The position numbers and the translations under genes are program-made. A stretch of DNA of 33,720 nt from Deltaproteobacteria bacterium. Lineage in GTDB: Bacteria; UBA10199; JADGCS01. The DNA lies in assembly GCA_015228875.1 (NCBI GenBank), contig JADGCS010000046.1:1-33720 (forward strand), in the 5' to 3' direction. Positions 16,448-24,338 of this stretch are shown here, in pieces (the first letter of the stretch is position 1; every line of letters begins with the position of its first letter). The notes beneath the pieces are model-generated. The model was given only the letters and a program-made list of their open reading frames with translations, did not search any database and was not told the DNA's origin.

Positions 16448-17833
16448 ATGACAACTGTCCCCCGACTGCCCATGACTTTAATGCCTGCAATCTCAACGCC
16501 TCGTGCCACACAAACGCCACTGCCGATCGTCAAACAGGCACTAGACAGTTTTAAACCCGCGGCCACGCAACGCCAGCTCATCGCCGCAGCGACTCCGCAG
16601 CTCAGGCCCCCGGTGCAAAGGTTTGCTGAAAGCCCCCCAACGCAGACCACAGCGCCCGAAGCCGCGGATAAAACAGACACCAACATGTCAACACCCGACA
16701 CCGATACACGTGTCTGGTTTACGCTTTCAAACACCACAAGGGACAGCCGCACCCTGATCGAGGAAATGGGCGGTGCGATTGAATACGTGGCCGGCGACTA
16801 CGTCGAAGGCGTGGCCACTCAGGAGACACTCAAGAGAATGCTCGATGCTGGCATGATGGTTCAGTATGAACTTCTCTCCAGTATAAAATATAAAAGTTTT
16901 CCCGAAAAAGACGCGGTTTACCACGACTATGCCGAGACAAATCAGCTTCTCAACGACCTTGTTAAAGAAAGGCCCGACCTTGTAACCCTCATCACCATTG
17001 GACAAACAGTCGAAGGCAAAAAAATATACGGCCTGAGATTTAAACAGGGGGCCGCTGTCAAACCGGGTGTTGTGTTTGTAGGCTCGCACCACGCACGCGA
17101 GCATCTCTCTACCGAAATCCCACTCCTGCTCGCCCAGTATCTTGTCAAAAATGCGGACAAGCCGGAGATAGCCAGACTTCTCTCGGAGCGGGACATCACG
17201 ATTATCCCCATGCTTAACGCCGATGGTGCCGAGTACGACATCGAGGGGGCAAAGTACCACACATGGCGAAAGAACCGTTCGCAAAATAAGGACGGTTCAA
17301 AGGGTGTCGACCTCAACCGCAACTATGGCTACAAATGGGGCGGAAAGGGATCGTCCGGTGATCCAGGAAGCGAGACATACAGAGGAACATCCGCCTTTTC
17401 AGAACCCGAGGCAAAGGCCTTTAAAGAATTTGTAGAGGCCAACCCAAACATCAAGATCATGCTCACCTATCACACCTTTAGTGAGCTGATACTTTATCCC
17501 TGGGGGCACACGAGCAGCCCCATCGAAAACGCAAAGGACCATAAGATATTCAGAGCCATGGCCACGAAAATGGCACAATGGACGGGCTACACGCCACAAC
17601 AGTCCAGCGATCTTTATATCACTACCGGCGACACAACAGACTGGGCCTATGGTGCGCTTGGCATCTACGCCTTTACCTTTGAACTGAGCCCCAAGACAGG
17701 CTGGGCCGGCGGCTTTTACCCCGGAGACATCATTGGGCCAACCTTTGAAAAAAACATACAATCGGCACTGTTTTTAATTGATGCCGCCGACAACCCTGCC
17801 AAGGTGGTTGATCCGGGGCCATCAGGGGTTTAA
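16448..17833 (+). CDS. M14-family zinc carboxypeptidase
   Basis: This metallocarboxypeptidase removes C-terminal residues from peptides. Zinc ligands are visible in SHHAREH (H215, E218) and YHTFSE (H342). The substrate-binding DLNRNYGYKWGG lies at about 288-299, and the catalytic Glu in FTFELSPKTGWAGG (about E412). Residues 1-90 are a Pro/Thr/Ala-rich low-complexity segment, followed by a propeptide-like region (about 88-155), so it is probably made as a zymogen. No hydrophobic signal peptide is seen, which is unusual for M14 proteins and may mean a non-classical export route or an internal start. The ATG has AAGGAG 6 nt upstream. The catalytic domain is close to the carboxypeptidase A/T type. 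It is followed by a perfect palindrome and the ccm genes. Confidence 0.9.
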   Translation: MTTVPRLPMTLMPAISTPRATQTPLPIVKQALDSFKPAATQRQLIAAATPQLRPPVQRFAESPPTQTTAPEAADKTDTNMSTPDTDTRVWFTLSNTTRDSRTLIEEMGGAIEYVAGDYVEGVATQETLKRMLDAGMMVQYELLSSIKYKSFPEKDAVYHDYAETNQLLNDLVKERPDLVTLITIGQTVEGKKIYGLRFKQGAAVKPGVVFVGSHHAREHLSTEIPLLLAQYLVKNADKPEIARLLSERDITIIPMLNADGAEYDIEGAKYHTWRKNRSQNKDGSKGVDLNRNYGYKWGGKGSSGDPGSETYRGTSAFSEPEAKAFKEFVEANPNIKIMLTYHTFSELILYPWGHTSSPIENAKDHKIFRAMATKMAQWTGYTPQQSSDLYITTGDTTDWAYGALGIYAFTFELSPKTGWAGGFYPGDIIGPTFEKNIQSALFLIDAADNPAKVVDPGPSGV

Positions 17834-17899
17834 CAGCCCGCTCATCACCAGACCACAACCACAGTCTTAATTTTGCATTGTTTTGCCTCGTCGGGAGTG

Positions 17900-17926
17900 C
17901 TAGGAGCCTGCCCGACAGGCTCCTAG
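17900..17926. repeat. Perfect 11-bp palindrome (possible terminator or dispersed element)
   Basis: The arms CTAGGAGCCTG (17900-17910) and CAGGCTCCTAG (17916-17926) pair perfectly around the loop cccga. It lies between the carboxypeptidase stop and ccmE. No T-run follows on either strand, so it may be a REP-like palindrome rather than a classical intrinsic terminator. The GGAGCCTG/CAGGCTCC core is a kind of stem seen repeatedly in other bacterial genomes. Confidence 0.55.
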
Positions 17927-17972
17927 TCCTCCGCCTCACGGGATGGGGGCGTGAATCTGCCGGGGACAAGTC

Positions 17973-18386
17973 ATGAACAAAAAAATCAATTACGGGGTAG
18001 GGTTTCTTATTATCGCGATTGCCCTGGGGTACCTGGTTGCGACATCCTTTAGTTCATCACTGCAATATTACATCACCGTCAGTGAGGCGCTCACCGATCA
18101 AGGCCGCCTCTATCATGACAAAATCATCAAGATTGCTGGAAAGGCAAAAAATATCAGCCGGACAGAAAAACAAAACAAGTCTGTCTATGCCTTTGACATT
18201 GCAGAAGGTGACAAAACGATCCATGTCACCTACGATGGGTTGACACCCGATTCTTTTAGAGAAGATTCCGACGTCGTGGTGACGGGTTCGCTCGATGCAG
18301 ACGGTCATTTTAAGGCAACACATATACTCGCAAAATGTTCGTCAAAATATCAGGCAAAGACAACCGGTCACAGCAAAGAAAAATAA
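17973..18386 (+). CDS. ccmE: CcmE heme chaperone, CXXXY variant
   Basis: CcmE receives heme in the periplasm and passes it to the CcmF ligase for cytochrome c maturation. This 137-residue protein has an N-terminal membrane anchor (about 8-24), the OB-fold region (VSEALTDQGRLYHDKIIKIAGKAK, shown in part; VTYDGLTPDSFREDSDVVVTG near 85-105) and the C-terminal heme site. The usual HXXXY of that site is replaced by CSSKY (C122, Y126). CXXXY CcmE proteins are known from archaea and Desulfovibrio-type System I pathways, which may also lack CcmH and CcmG; neither is in this window. The start lies after gggga. The gap to ccmF is only 4 bp, so the two are co-translated. The protein is confidently CcmE despite the missing His. 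Confidence 0.93.
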   Translation: MNKKINYGVGFLIIAIALGYLVATSFSSSLQYYITVSEALTDQGRLYHDKIIKIAGKAKNISRTEKQNKSVYAFDIAEGDKTIHVTYDGLTPDSFREDSDVVVTGSLDADGHFKATHILAKCSSKYQAKTTGHSKEK

Positions 18387-18390
18387 CACC

Positions 18391-20337
18391 ATGAACACCG
18401 TTTCATTCATTGGCTCCAACCTCGTGGCGCTCTCGCTTCCCGCGGCACTTTTTAGTCTGCTCCTGTACTTGATCGGCGCTCTCAGGGGACGGCAAAGGTT
18501 GATTAACGCTGCAAGGCGCGCCAACCTTGCAACATTTGTCCTGCTTACCCTTGCGGTATCGATCCTTGTTTATGCATTTCTATCTGATAACTTTTCACTC
18601 CTTTATGTCTTTAGCTATTCGAGTAAAACACTTGCCCCCTTTTACAAGTTAACAGGGCTCTGGGCGGGTCTGGACGGCTCCCTGCTTTTCTGGACATGGC
18701 TGGTCAGCCTCTATGCTGCGATTATTTTATTGCAACACAAACACAAAAATCAGGATTGGATGCCCTGCATCAACGCCGTCATGATGTCTGTGATCATTTT
18801 TTTTATCGTCCTGATGTGTATCAACAACCCCTTTACACCGCTCTCCACACCGCCTCTTGACGGCAAGGGATTAAATCCGCTTCTGCAAAATATTGCCATG
18901 GTAATTCACCCCCCTCTGCTCTATCTTGGGTACACAGGCTTTACCGTCCCCTTTGCCTTTGTAGTTGCGGCTCTGGTGACCAGGCGTCTTGACTCCACAT
19001 GGATCGAAGACACCCGCAGGTGGACAATCATTGCCTGGTTTTTTTTGGGGATTGGCCTGCTTTTGGGTTCTGCCTGGGCCTATGTCGAACTGGGCTGGGG
19101 CGGTTTCTGGGCATGGGACCCTGTCGAAAATGCGGGACTTTTTCCCTGGCTCACGGCCACAGCCTACCTGCATTCTGTGCTCATCGAAAAAAGAAGGGGC
19201 ATGCTCAAGGTCTGGAACGTCACGCTGGTGATGCTTACATTTATCCTGACCATCTTTGGTACCTATCTCACAAGGTCCGGCGCTGTGCAGTCGGTCCATG
19301 CCTTTTCAGACTCAACACTGGGACCGTATTTTGTGGTTTTTATTATGGTCACCATCATCCTGTCAGCCTCTCTCGTGATCTCCAGACTTGATGAGCTTAA
19401 AAGCAGGCACAGCCTTGAATCTTACCTTTCAAAAGAGAGCGCCTTTCTGTTAAATAACATTATTCTGGTTATCGCTACATTTGCGATCATCTGGGGGACC
19501 TTGTTTCCAACCATCTCCGAGATATTTACCGGACAAAGAATATCCGTGGGGCAGCCTTTTTTTAACCGTGTCATGGCGCCCATCGCCCTGATCCTTATTC
19601 TGCTCACGGGAATTGGTCCCATGATCGCATGGAAAAGGGCAACTCTAAAAAACTTGAGACACAACCTCAACGTTCCCACCCTCTTTGCCGGTATCGTTGG
19701 CGCTGCGCTGTTTTTTTTGGGGGTCACGCAGTGGTACGCCTGGACAAGTGGCGTCCTTATTACTTTTGTCGCAGCCACCATTGTGATCGAATTTTTCCGC
19801 GGCATTCGCATCACCATGAGGCAAAAGTCCCTCTCTCCTCTCTCCTCTTTTGTCGATCTTGTGATTCATTCCAACAGACGGTTTGGGGGATACATTGTGC
19901 ATGCGGGAATGCTGCTGATCTTTGCGGGTATTGCCGGTGCTGTTTATCAAACAGAGGCCTCGTTCTCGCTGGGGCCAGGCGGTGAATTCAGTTTTGATCA
20001 CTACCGCTTTGTCTACGAAAAACCCGAGATAGACGAAGATGATCACCGCATGGCCACCACCGCTGTTGTGGGTGTCTACCAAAAAAACACACGGCTCAAG
20101 ACCCTTAAGCCATCGAGACATTTTTATTATTCTTCGGAACAGCCCACCACAGAAGTTGATCTTTACCAGTCTGTTTTTGAGGATGTTTATCTTGTCCTTG
20201 GCAATCTCGACTTTAATACCAGCAGGGCGGACTTTAAAGTGACCACCAACCCGCTGATCAGCTTTTTGTGGCTGGGTGGAATTGTTCTTCTTATAGGTGT
20301 GGTCATTGTGATTCTTCCACGGGGATGGCGTTTTTAA
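18391..20337 (+). CDS. ccmF: CcmF, cytochrome c heme lyase subunit
   Basis: This is the polytopic membrane ligase that attaches heme to apocytochrome c. The 648 residues from ATG 18391 match the family's length. The WWD periplasmic heme domain is clear: ELGWGGFWAWDPVENAG (about 233-249). Conserved His ligands are expected around VIHPPLLYLGY (about 171-181) and in later loops. A C-terminal periplasmic region and a final helix follow (HRFVYEKPE-like region near 535, then GGIVLLIGVVIVILP). An upstream in-frame start at 18295 would lie inside ccmE and is rejected. The gene follows ccmE by 4 bp and is followed by a short CcmI-like gene, so the three form one transcription unit. CcmA-D are elsewhere. 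The antisense frame over its 3' half is a shadow. Confidence 0.96.
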   Translation: MNTVSFIGSNLVALSLPAALFSLLLYLIGALRGRQRLINAARRANLATFVLLTLAVSILVYAFLSDNFSLLYVFSYSSKTLAPFYKLTGLWAGLDGSLLFWTWLVSLYAAIILLQHKHKNQDWMPCINAVMMSVIIFFIVLMCINNPFTPLSTPPLDGKGLNPLLQNIAMVIHPPLLYLGYTGFTVPFAFVVAALVTRRLDSTWIEDTRRWTIIAWFFLGIGLLLGSAWAYVELGWGGFWAWDPVENAGLFPWLTATAYLHSVLIEKRRGMLKVWNVTLVMLTFILTIFGTYLTRSGAVQSVHAFSDSTLGPYFVVFIMVTIILSASLVISRLDELKSRHSLESYLSKESAFLLNNIILVIATFAIIWGTLFPTISEIFTGQRISVGQPFFNRVMAPIALILILLTGIGPMIAWKRATLKNLRHNLNVPTLFAGIVGAALFFLGVTQWYAWTSGVLITFVAATIVIEFFRGIRITMRQKSLSPLSSFVDLVIHSNRRFGGYIVHAGMLLIFAGIAGAVYQTEASFSLGPGGEFSFDHYRFVYEKPEIDEDDHRMATTAVVGVYQKNTRLKTLKPSRHFYYSSEQPTTEVDLYQSVFEDVYLVLGNLDFNTSRADFKVTTNPLISFLWLGGIVLLIGVVIVILPRGWRF

Positions 20338-20355
20338 CAGAGGCGTTGGAGGTTT

Positions 20356-20652
20356 ATGAGTGTTGCTGTGATCATTTCTCTTGTTATTTTTGTCCTTGCG
20401 GTCTGGTACATCACCCAGCCCCTCTTGGCCACATCGTCTGCAGATGTCGCAGAGACACAGGATCACACCCTTGCAGACCTCACCCTAAAAAAAAATGAGG
20501 TCCTGATTGCCTTAAAAGATATTGAAATGGATCATCAAATGCAAAAAATATCAGAGGATGACTACACAACTTTTTATGGGGAGTCGTTTGAACAGGGTCG
20601 CATACTCCTTGAAAAAATTGAGACCATCACCCATACAAAGGACAACCAGTGA
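20356..20652 (+). CDS. Short CcmI-like membrane protein of the ccm cluster
   Basis: The 98-residue product has one N-terminal helix (about 3-23) and a helical segment typical of the CcmI/CycH N terminus (LTLKKNEVLIALKDIEMDHQ, about 42-61; SEDDYTTFYGESFEQGR). In CcmI that module joins an apocytochrome-binding TPR domain, which is absent here. Full CcmI proteins are about 300-400 residues, so this is a stand-alone N-terminal unit, a form often seen next to ccmF in deltaproteobacterial-type genomes. The ATG has ggagg 4 nt upstream. Its TGA overlaps the GTG of the next gene (GTGA at 20649-20652), so the two are translationally coupled. The role as a CcmF partner is inferred from position and the N-terminal pattern. 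Confidence 0.75.
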   Translation: MSVAVIISLVIFVLAVWYITQPLLATSSADVAETQDHTLADLTLKKNEVLIALKDIEMDHQMQKISEDDYTTFYGESFEQGRILLEKIETITHTKDNQ

Positions 20653-21452
20653 AAAAACAAGTGACCAACTTGACTTTGATACCCCGAAGGAAATCACCTT
20701 GGCGTACGCGGTTGAATTCCTTTATTTTGCAAGGAATACACCCGCGCTCTGTCGGCCTTGAGATTCCAATACGTAAAATTACGATCATATGTCTTTTGGT
20801 TTCTGCCCTCTCAACCCGTGTGATCGCCATGCCCTCTGCCGGCATGCCACAAAACCCGCACACAACCAGCCAGGCAGACACCGGTTTTATTGATGGGGTT
20901 CTCTTAACTGCCGATAACAAACCCGTTGCAAACCAGACTGTCACGCTCATCATCTACGAGAATCAAAGAGAAATCCTCACCATTGACAAGCAAACCGATG
21001 CGCAGGGTAAATTTAAATTTAAAAACATCATCAAGTCCCCGCAATTTTTTTACGACGTGGGAACAATCTACGAAAATAAAATGTTCATCTATCCCAAAAT
21101 AGCGCTTAAAGAAAATGAGACCACAATCAAGGTCGATTTTGTCATCGGCAGCCACTCTCATAACCCGCATAAAGCGGAAAACACTACGCGGACGGACACC
21201 ATGCAAAAATTGATGCCGAAACGCGTAGAAAAAACCTTCCAAGGTTCCTATGAGGTGCAGACAAAAGAAAATCCTGCCACCACGTCTTTAGATAATCCAG
21301 ATGTGCCACCAGATCACATGATGTCAACACCGGGGCCAGAATGGTTTGATCCGTTCAAGATGATGATCTTCATCCTGTGCGGTGTTGTGATCTTGTCTGC
21401 ACTGTATTTTCTTTTTTCTGGCCAAAAAAAATCAAATCAACCGAAAATGTGA
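20649..21452 (+). CDS. Exported, membrane-anchored carboxypeptidase-regulatory-like domain protein with repeat-encoded N terminus
   Basis: The product is 267 residues. After a signal-like helix (ITIICLLVSALSTRVIA, about 44-60) comes a beta-sandwich resembling a CarboxypepD_reg domain (GFIDGVLLTADNKPVANQTV, about 79-98; TDAQGKFKFKNI, about 116-127). A Pro/Thr-rich linker and one C-terminal helix (about 240-258) follow. Its place at the end of ccmE-ccmF-ccmI-like suggests a periplasmic role in cytochrome or redox-protein assembly. The GTG start is well supported by AAAGGA 6 nt upstream and GTGA overlap with the preceding gene. Residues 4-42 are encoded by exactly one 117-bp copy of the dispersed palindromic repeat. 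Without it the protein would start MKKKITIICLLVSALS, an ordinary signal peptide. The resulting long N-region is unusual. Confidence 0.8.
   Translation: MKKQVTNLTLIPRRKSPWRTRLNSFILQGIHPRSVGLEIPIRKITIICLLVSALSTRVIAMPSAGMPQNPHTTSQADTGFIDGVLLTADNKPVANQTVTLIIYENQREILTIDKQTDAQGKFKFKNIIKSPQFFYDVGTIYENKMFIYPKIALKENETTIKVDFVIGSHSHNPHKAENTTRTDTMQKLMPKRVEKTFQGSYEVQTKENPATTSLDNPDVPPDHMMSTPGPEWFDPFKMMIFILCGVVILSALYFLFSGQKKSNQPKM
20658..20774 (+). repeat. Dispersed palindromic repeat, copy B, inserted in frame
   Basis: The copy is 117 bp, aligning with copy A (reverse complement) over its length and with C and D except for the segment they lack. It has diverged more than C and D: its left end reads CAAGTgACcAACTTG. 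The core pairs gcggttgaattcc with ggaatacacccgc around an A/T-rich loop. Its length, 39 codons, preserves the reading frame of the host gene, and it contains no stop in that frame. Confidence 0.85.
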
Positions 21453-21567
21453 GTCGCACGTCAATTATTCGATTTTGCACGAGATTTGCGGCAAAAAAAA
21501 AACATGAAACACGCAACTTTTCTCCCAACAATCCGAAAGAAACAGGCAGGGGGAATATACAACACCT

Positions 21568-23178
21568 ATGGGTCATCTTTTTACAAACGGTTTTTTGTTT
21601 CAAGGAAAAGCGCTTCAAAGCGTGCAATATGCTACGGCCGACGTGTATACCAAGGGAATTAACAGCGCGGTCGCTCTTGCTGTGGCGAGTGAAACGCTCA
21701 GGAGAAGCGATGCTGTGAGACATCCTGCGGTCGAGAAGTTTGTAGACGCCGTCGATACCTTTCTTGACCACCTTGATCCCAACGACCAAACCCATGCCCT
21801 CGATTATCTCGATCATGTTGTCAATTCGCGCCTGGCCGATGTCCCGGATACGCTCTGGCAAATGGCCTTTACCCCTGCCTTTCATGCAGGCAGCTCTTTT
21901 AATCAAGGGTTTGCGCGTTTTGCAACCCGTGCGCCTCAAACAGCACAAAACCAGGGGCTTACGTACAAGCTGGCAGAGATACACGGGGGCAAACCCACCC
22001 CGACAGCCCTTGCAACGGCAGCGCAACAGGCATTAGAAACACGACTCCCCGACAAACTCCCCGGAAAAAGAAAAACCATGCGGGCCATTCCCCATGACGT
22101 GCGTGTCGATGTTCAAAATTTGATCAAGCAGGCAAGAAGTTGTTTAAAGGTTGACAACCCAGAGAGGGCCGTAGCTCTCCTTGAAGATGCCCACGAGATT
22201 GCCCTTAAAAAAAATCAGAAAAATAATGCGGCAGCGGCCGACGAGGCCTTGGGAGAACTCTACGAATTGCTTGCCCTGCGTGATGGCGGTCGTTCTGCCA
22301 TTTTAGCTGCCCAGCACTATGCCAGGGCAAGCACTGCTGGAAGATGGGCGCAAGTCATGGAGAGACTTGAAGCAGAGGCTCGCATGTGGGAAAATGCGGG
22401 CTTTCTCGAACACGCGGCTGATGCCACAGACCGCCTTTGCCTTGTCCTGGAGGGGTTTGGCTATAAATTCGAGGCAGCCATGAATTACTCTGCAAAGGGC
22501 AGAATCTGGCTCTCCCTGGGTGATTATACAAGGGCTGTCAATGCCTTTATCGAGGCCATAAAAATACATGAGACCATTAAACCCAAAGATCTCTTCAATC
22601 TTGCCGTTGCAGAGAATGAGCTTGGCCAAGCCCTGGCGGCTGTTGGTAACGAACAACTGGCTGTCTCACGTTTTATAAAGGCCTTTAATTATTTTCTGGA
22701 ACTCGCTAGAAACAAAAACCAGCCCCGCGATTATGCATGCAGTCTCGCCATGAACGCCATCCATGTCATTACTCCAGCCCTCGAAATTTTGCTTAAACTT
22801 GGCGATGGTGAAAAAGCTGTCGCACTTCTCGCTCAGGCGATGGAGGTTTACAGCATCACGGGCAACACCCTTGCCGCCGCACAGACCATCAAGAGCAGGG
22901 CAGGGTTGTTATTGAGGCTTAAAAGATGGGAGGAGGCTGCAAGCGACTACGAGAAGGCCAAAGAATATTACCTGCAAAACCATGATCACGACAACGCCTT
23001 TGCCTGTGCCATGGACCAGATCAACATGCTCCTCGCGGCAAAGAAACCGGGCAGTGCCATGCACGTACTCAAAGACATAGTGAAGAGCTGCCCCGATCTC
23101 GAAAAAAATCCGGCCCTGCGCACGCAGATCAAAAAAATCTCCAAAAAAATCGAAGGCAATTTTTTAAAAGCCAACTGA
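21568..23178 (+). CDS. TPR-repeat protein (soluble, SNAP-like)
   Basis: The 536 residues are almost all alpha-helical. Residues 1-190 contain Ala-rich helices not assigned to a repeat. From about 190 to 530 there are several TPR-like units, for example LLEDAHEIALKKNQKNNAAA, AAQHYARASTAGRWAQVM, AAMNYSAKGRIWLSLGDYTR and ASDYEKAKEYYLQNHD. There is no signal peptide and no catalytic motif, so it is a cytoplasmic protein-interaction scaffold. The spacing of the repeats recalls SNAP/eukaryote-like TPR sheets. The upstream gggggga is far (about 14 nt) from the ATG, so translation may be modest. It converges with another TPR gene, with a palindromic repeat copy between them. No family name can be given. 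Confidence 0.7.
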   Translation: MGHLFTNGFLFQGKALQSVQYATADVYTKGINSAVALAVASETLRRSDAVRHPAVEKFVDAVDTFLDHLDPNDQTHALDYLDHVVNSRLADVPDTLWQMAFTPAFHAGSSFNQGFARFATRAPQTAQNQGLTYKLAEIHGGKPTPTALATAAQQALETRLPDKLPGKRKTMRAIPHDVRVDVQNLIKQARSCLKVDNPERAVALLEDAHEIALKKNQKNNAAAADEALGELYELLALRDGGRSAILAAQHYARASTAGRWAQVMERLEAEARMWENAGFLEHAADATDRLCLVLEGFGYKFEAAMNYSAKGRIWLSLGDYTRAVNAFIEAIKIHETIKPKDLFNLAVAENELGQALAAVGNEQLAVSRFIKAFNYFLELARNKNQPRDYACSLAMNAIHVITPALEILLKLGDGEKAVALLAQAMEVYSITGNTLAAAQTIKSRAGLLLRLKRWEEAASDYEKAKEYYLQNHDHDNAFACAMDQINMLLAAKKPGSAMHVLKDIVKSCPDLEKNPALRTQIKKISKKIEGNFLKAN

Positions 23179-23189
23179 TCTGCTCAAAA

Positions 23190-23279
23190 CAAGTTACTAA
23201 CTTGACTTTAACGCGGTTGAATTCCTTCATTTTGCGAGGAATGCACCCGCGCTCTGTCGACTTTGAAATTCCTATACAT
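23190..23279 (+). repeat. Dispersed palindromic repeat, copy C
   Basis: This 90-bp copy begins with the perfect palindrome CAAGTTA-c-TAACTTG, continues with a hairpin (cgcggttgaattcc ... ggaatgcacccgcg), and ends aattcctatacat. It differs from copy D at one position. It lies between the stops of two convergent genes (21568-23178 + and 23317-24324 -), where its hairpins could act as a bidirectional transcription barrier. Confidence 0.9.
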
Positions 23280-23316
23280 TGAATTAACCGCCCACCATTA
23301 AGGTAAGGCCCGCATT

Positions 23317-24324
23317 TTATTTTCCAATCATCGCACCCCATTTTTCTAGGTCTGCCGTGCGATCCTTGTATTTCTTGGTGTTGAGCTTGACTGCCTCGCC
23401 AATGTATTTTTTTGCGTTTTCATGATCTTTGTCGTCCATATAACTCCATGTCATAAAGTAATTGGCGAGAAAGGTGTATTTTTGATTGCAGTATGAAGGA
23501 TTTTTTTCACAGCACTGAAAAAACTTTGTAAAATTTGCGCGCGCATTGATCTTGTCCTTTGTACGATGCTGCATCTCGGCAAGGTCAAACAAAAAGACAT
23601 GATTGTCGGGATACTTGTTGTAAAGCTGTGACGCATACACAAGGGCTGATTTGTAATCACCCCTTTTTTGTGAGTAAATGTAGATCAGCATAAAGAGGGC
23701 ATCACCCTGCGACAGATTGGGTGCGGTGATCGCCTTTTTAATGTAAGAAAGCCCTTTCTCGCTGTCGCCGTTAAATCCAAGGAGCATAGCAAGCCATTTA
23801 AAACCGGCAGGGACTTCGGCAGCAAAATAATTAAAAAGCCCTATCGCAAAATACGCCTGAACATTGTTGGGGTCTTTGGCTACGACCTCAAGCATCAGTT
23901 CTTTTGATTTTTTTAAACTCGCCCCCGCTTGAACCTTGTGGCCCCCATCCAACTGCTTTTTTGCAATGTACATGTACGCATTACCCAGCAGGGCCTTGAG
24001 TTCAAGGTTGGCTTTGTCTTTTTCGAGGGCCGTTGTGGCGAGTTCCCTTGCCTTTTGATAGTCCTCCATGATGGCTGTGTTGAGCGCCTTGCCCTTGTTT
24101 CTGACAACCTGATACCACTCGTTTGCTATGCCCTTTAAAATATAGCCCGCAGGGTCATCGGGGTGCGCGGCTATATGGCTATCGATTGTTGTCTTGGCGG
24201 TAGAAAAACTGCCGTTATAGATGTGATCGACAGCCCCCAAGAGTTCGGGTGATATCCCTGCCATCGCCGCAAATGAATAAAAAAACAAAATAAACAGACA
24301 GAAAGAATAAAACATTTTTTTCAT
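23317..24324 (-). CDS. Exported TPR-repeat protein
   Basis: The 335-residue protein starts with a signal peptide (MKKMFYSFCLFILFFYSFAAMA, cleavage likely before G23). Several TPR-like units follow, for example TAKTTIDSHIAAHPDDPAGY, LLGNAYMYIAKKQLDGGHK, MLEVVAKDPNNVQAYFAIGL and ALVYASQLYNKYPDNHVFLF. It acts in the periplasm or is anchored outside. C-terminal Cys residues (FFQCCEKNPSYC) could form disulfides. The pattern of PDNHVFLFDLAEM resembles uncharacterised exported TPR proteins of deltaproteobacteria. GAGG precedes the ATG. It lies 14 bp downstream of folC on the same strand, so it is likely the last gene of that unit. Confidence 0.78.
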   Translation of the reverse strand: MKKMFYSFCLFILFFYSFAAMAGISPELLGAVDHIYNGSFSTAKTTIDSHIAAHPDDPAGYILKGIANEWYQVVRNKGKALNTAIMEDYQKARELATTALEKDKANLELKALLGNAYMYIAKKQLDGGHKVQAGASLKKSKELMLEVVAKDPNNVQAYFAIGLFNYFAAEVPAGFKWLAMLLGFNGDSEKGLSYIKKAITAPNLSQGDALFMLIYIYSQKRGDYKSALVYASQLYNKYPDNHVFLFDLAEMQHRTKDKINARANFTKFFQCCEKNPSYCNQKYTFLANYFMTWSYMDDKDHENAKKYIGEAVKLNTKKYKDRTADLEKWGAMIGK

Positions 24325-24338
24325 AACAAGCCTCGTTT

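Noticed and set aside
18295-18390. Upstream start for ccmF at 18295
   Set aside because: It would lie inside ccmE in another frame and add a non-conserved hydrophilic leader; ATG 18391 directly after the ccmE stop fits the family.
19645-20466. A 273-residue open frame on the - strand over the end of ccmF
   Set aside because: It lies opposite a clearly conserved ccmF with the WWD motif, has no ribosome site or domain, and its Lys/Arg/Gly-rich sequence is what antisense of a hydrophobic gene gives.
21370-22026. A 218-residue - strand frame across the start of the TPR gene
   Set aside because: It has no recognisable domain, lies opposite a TPR protein, and starts inside its coding region.
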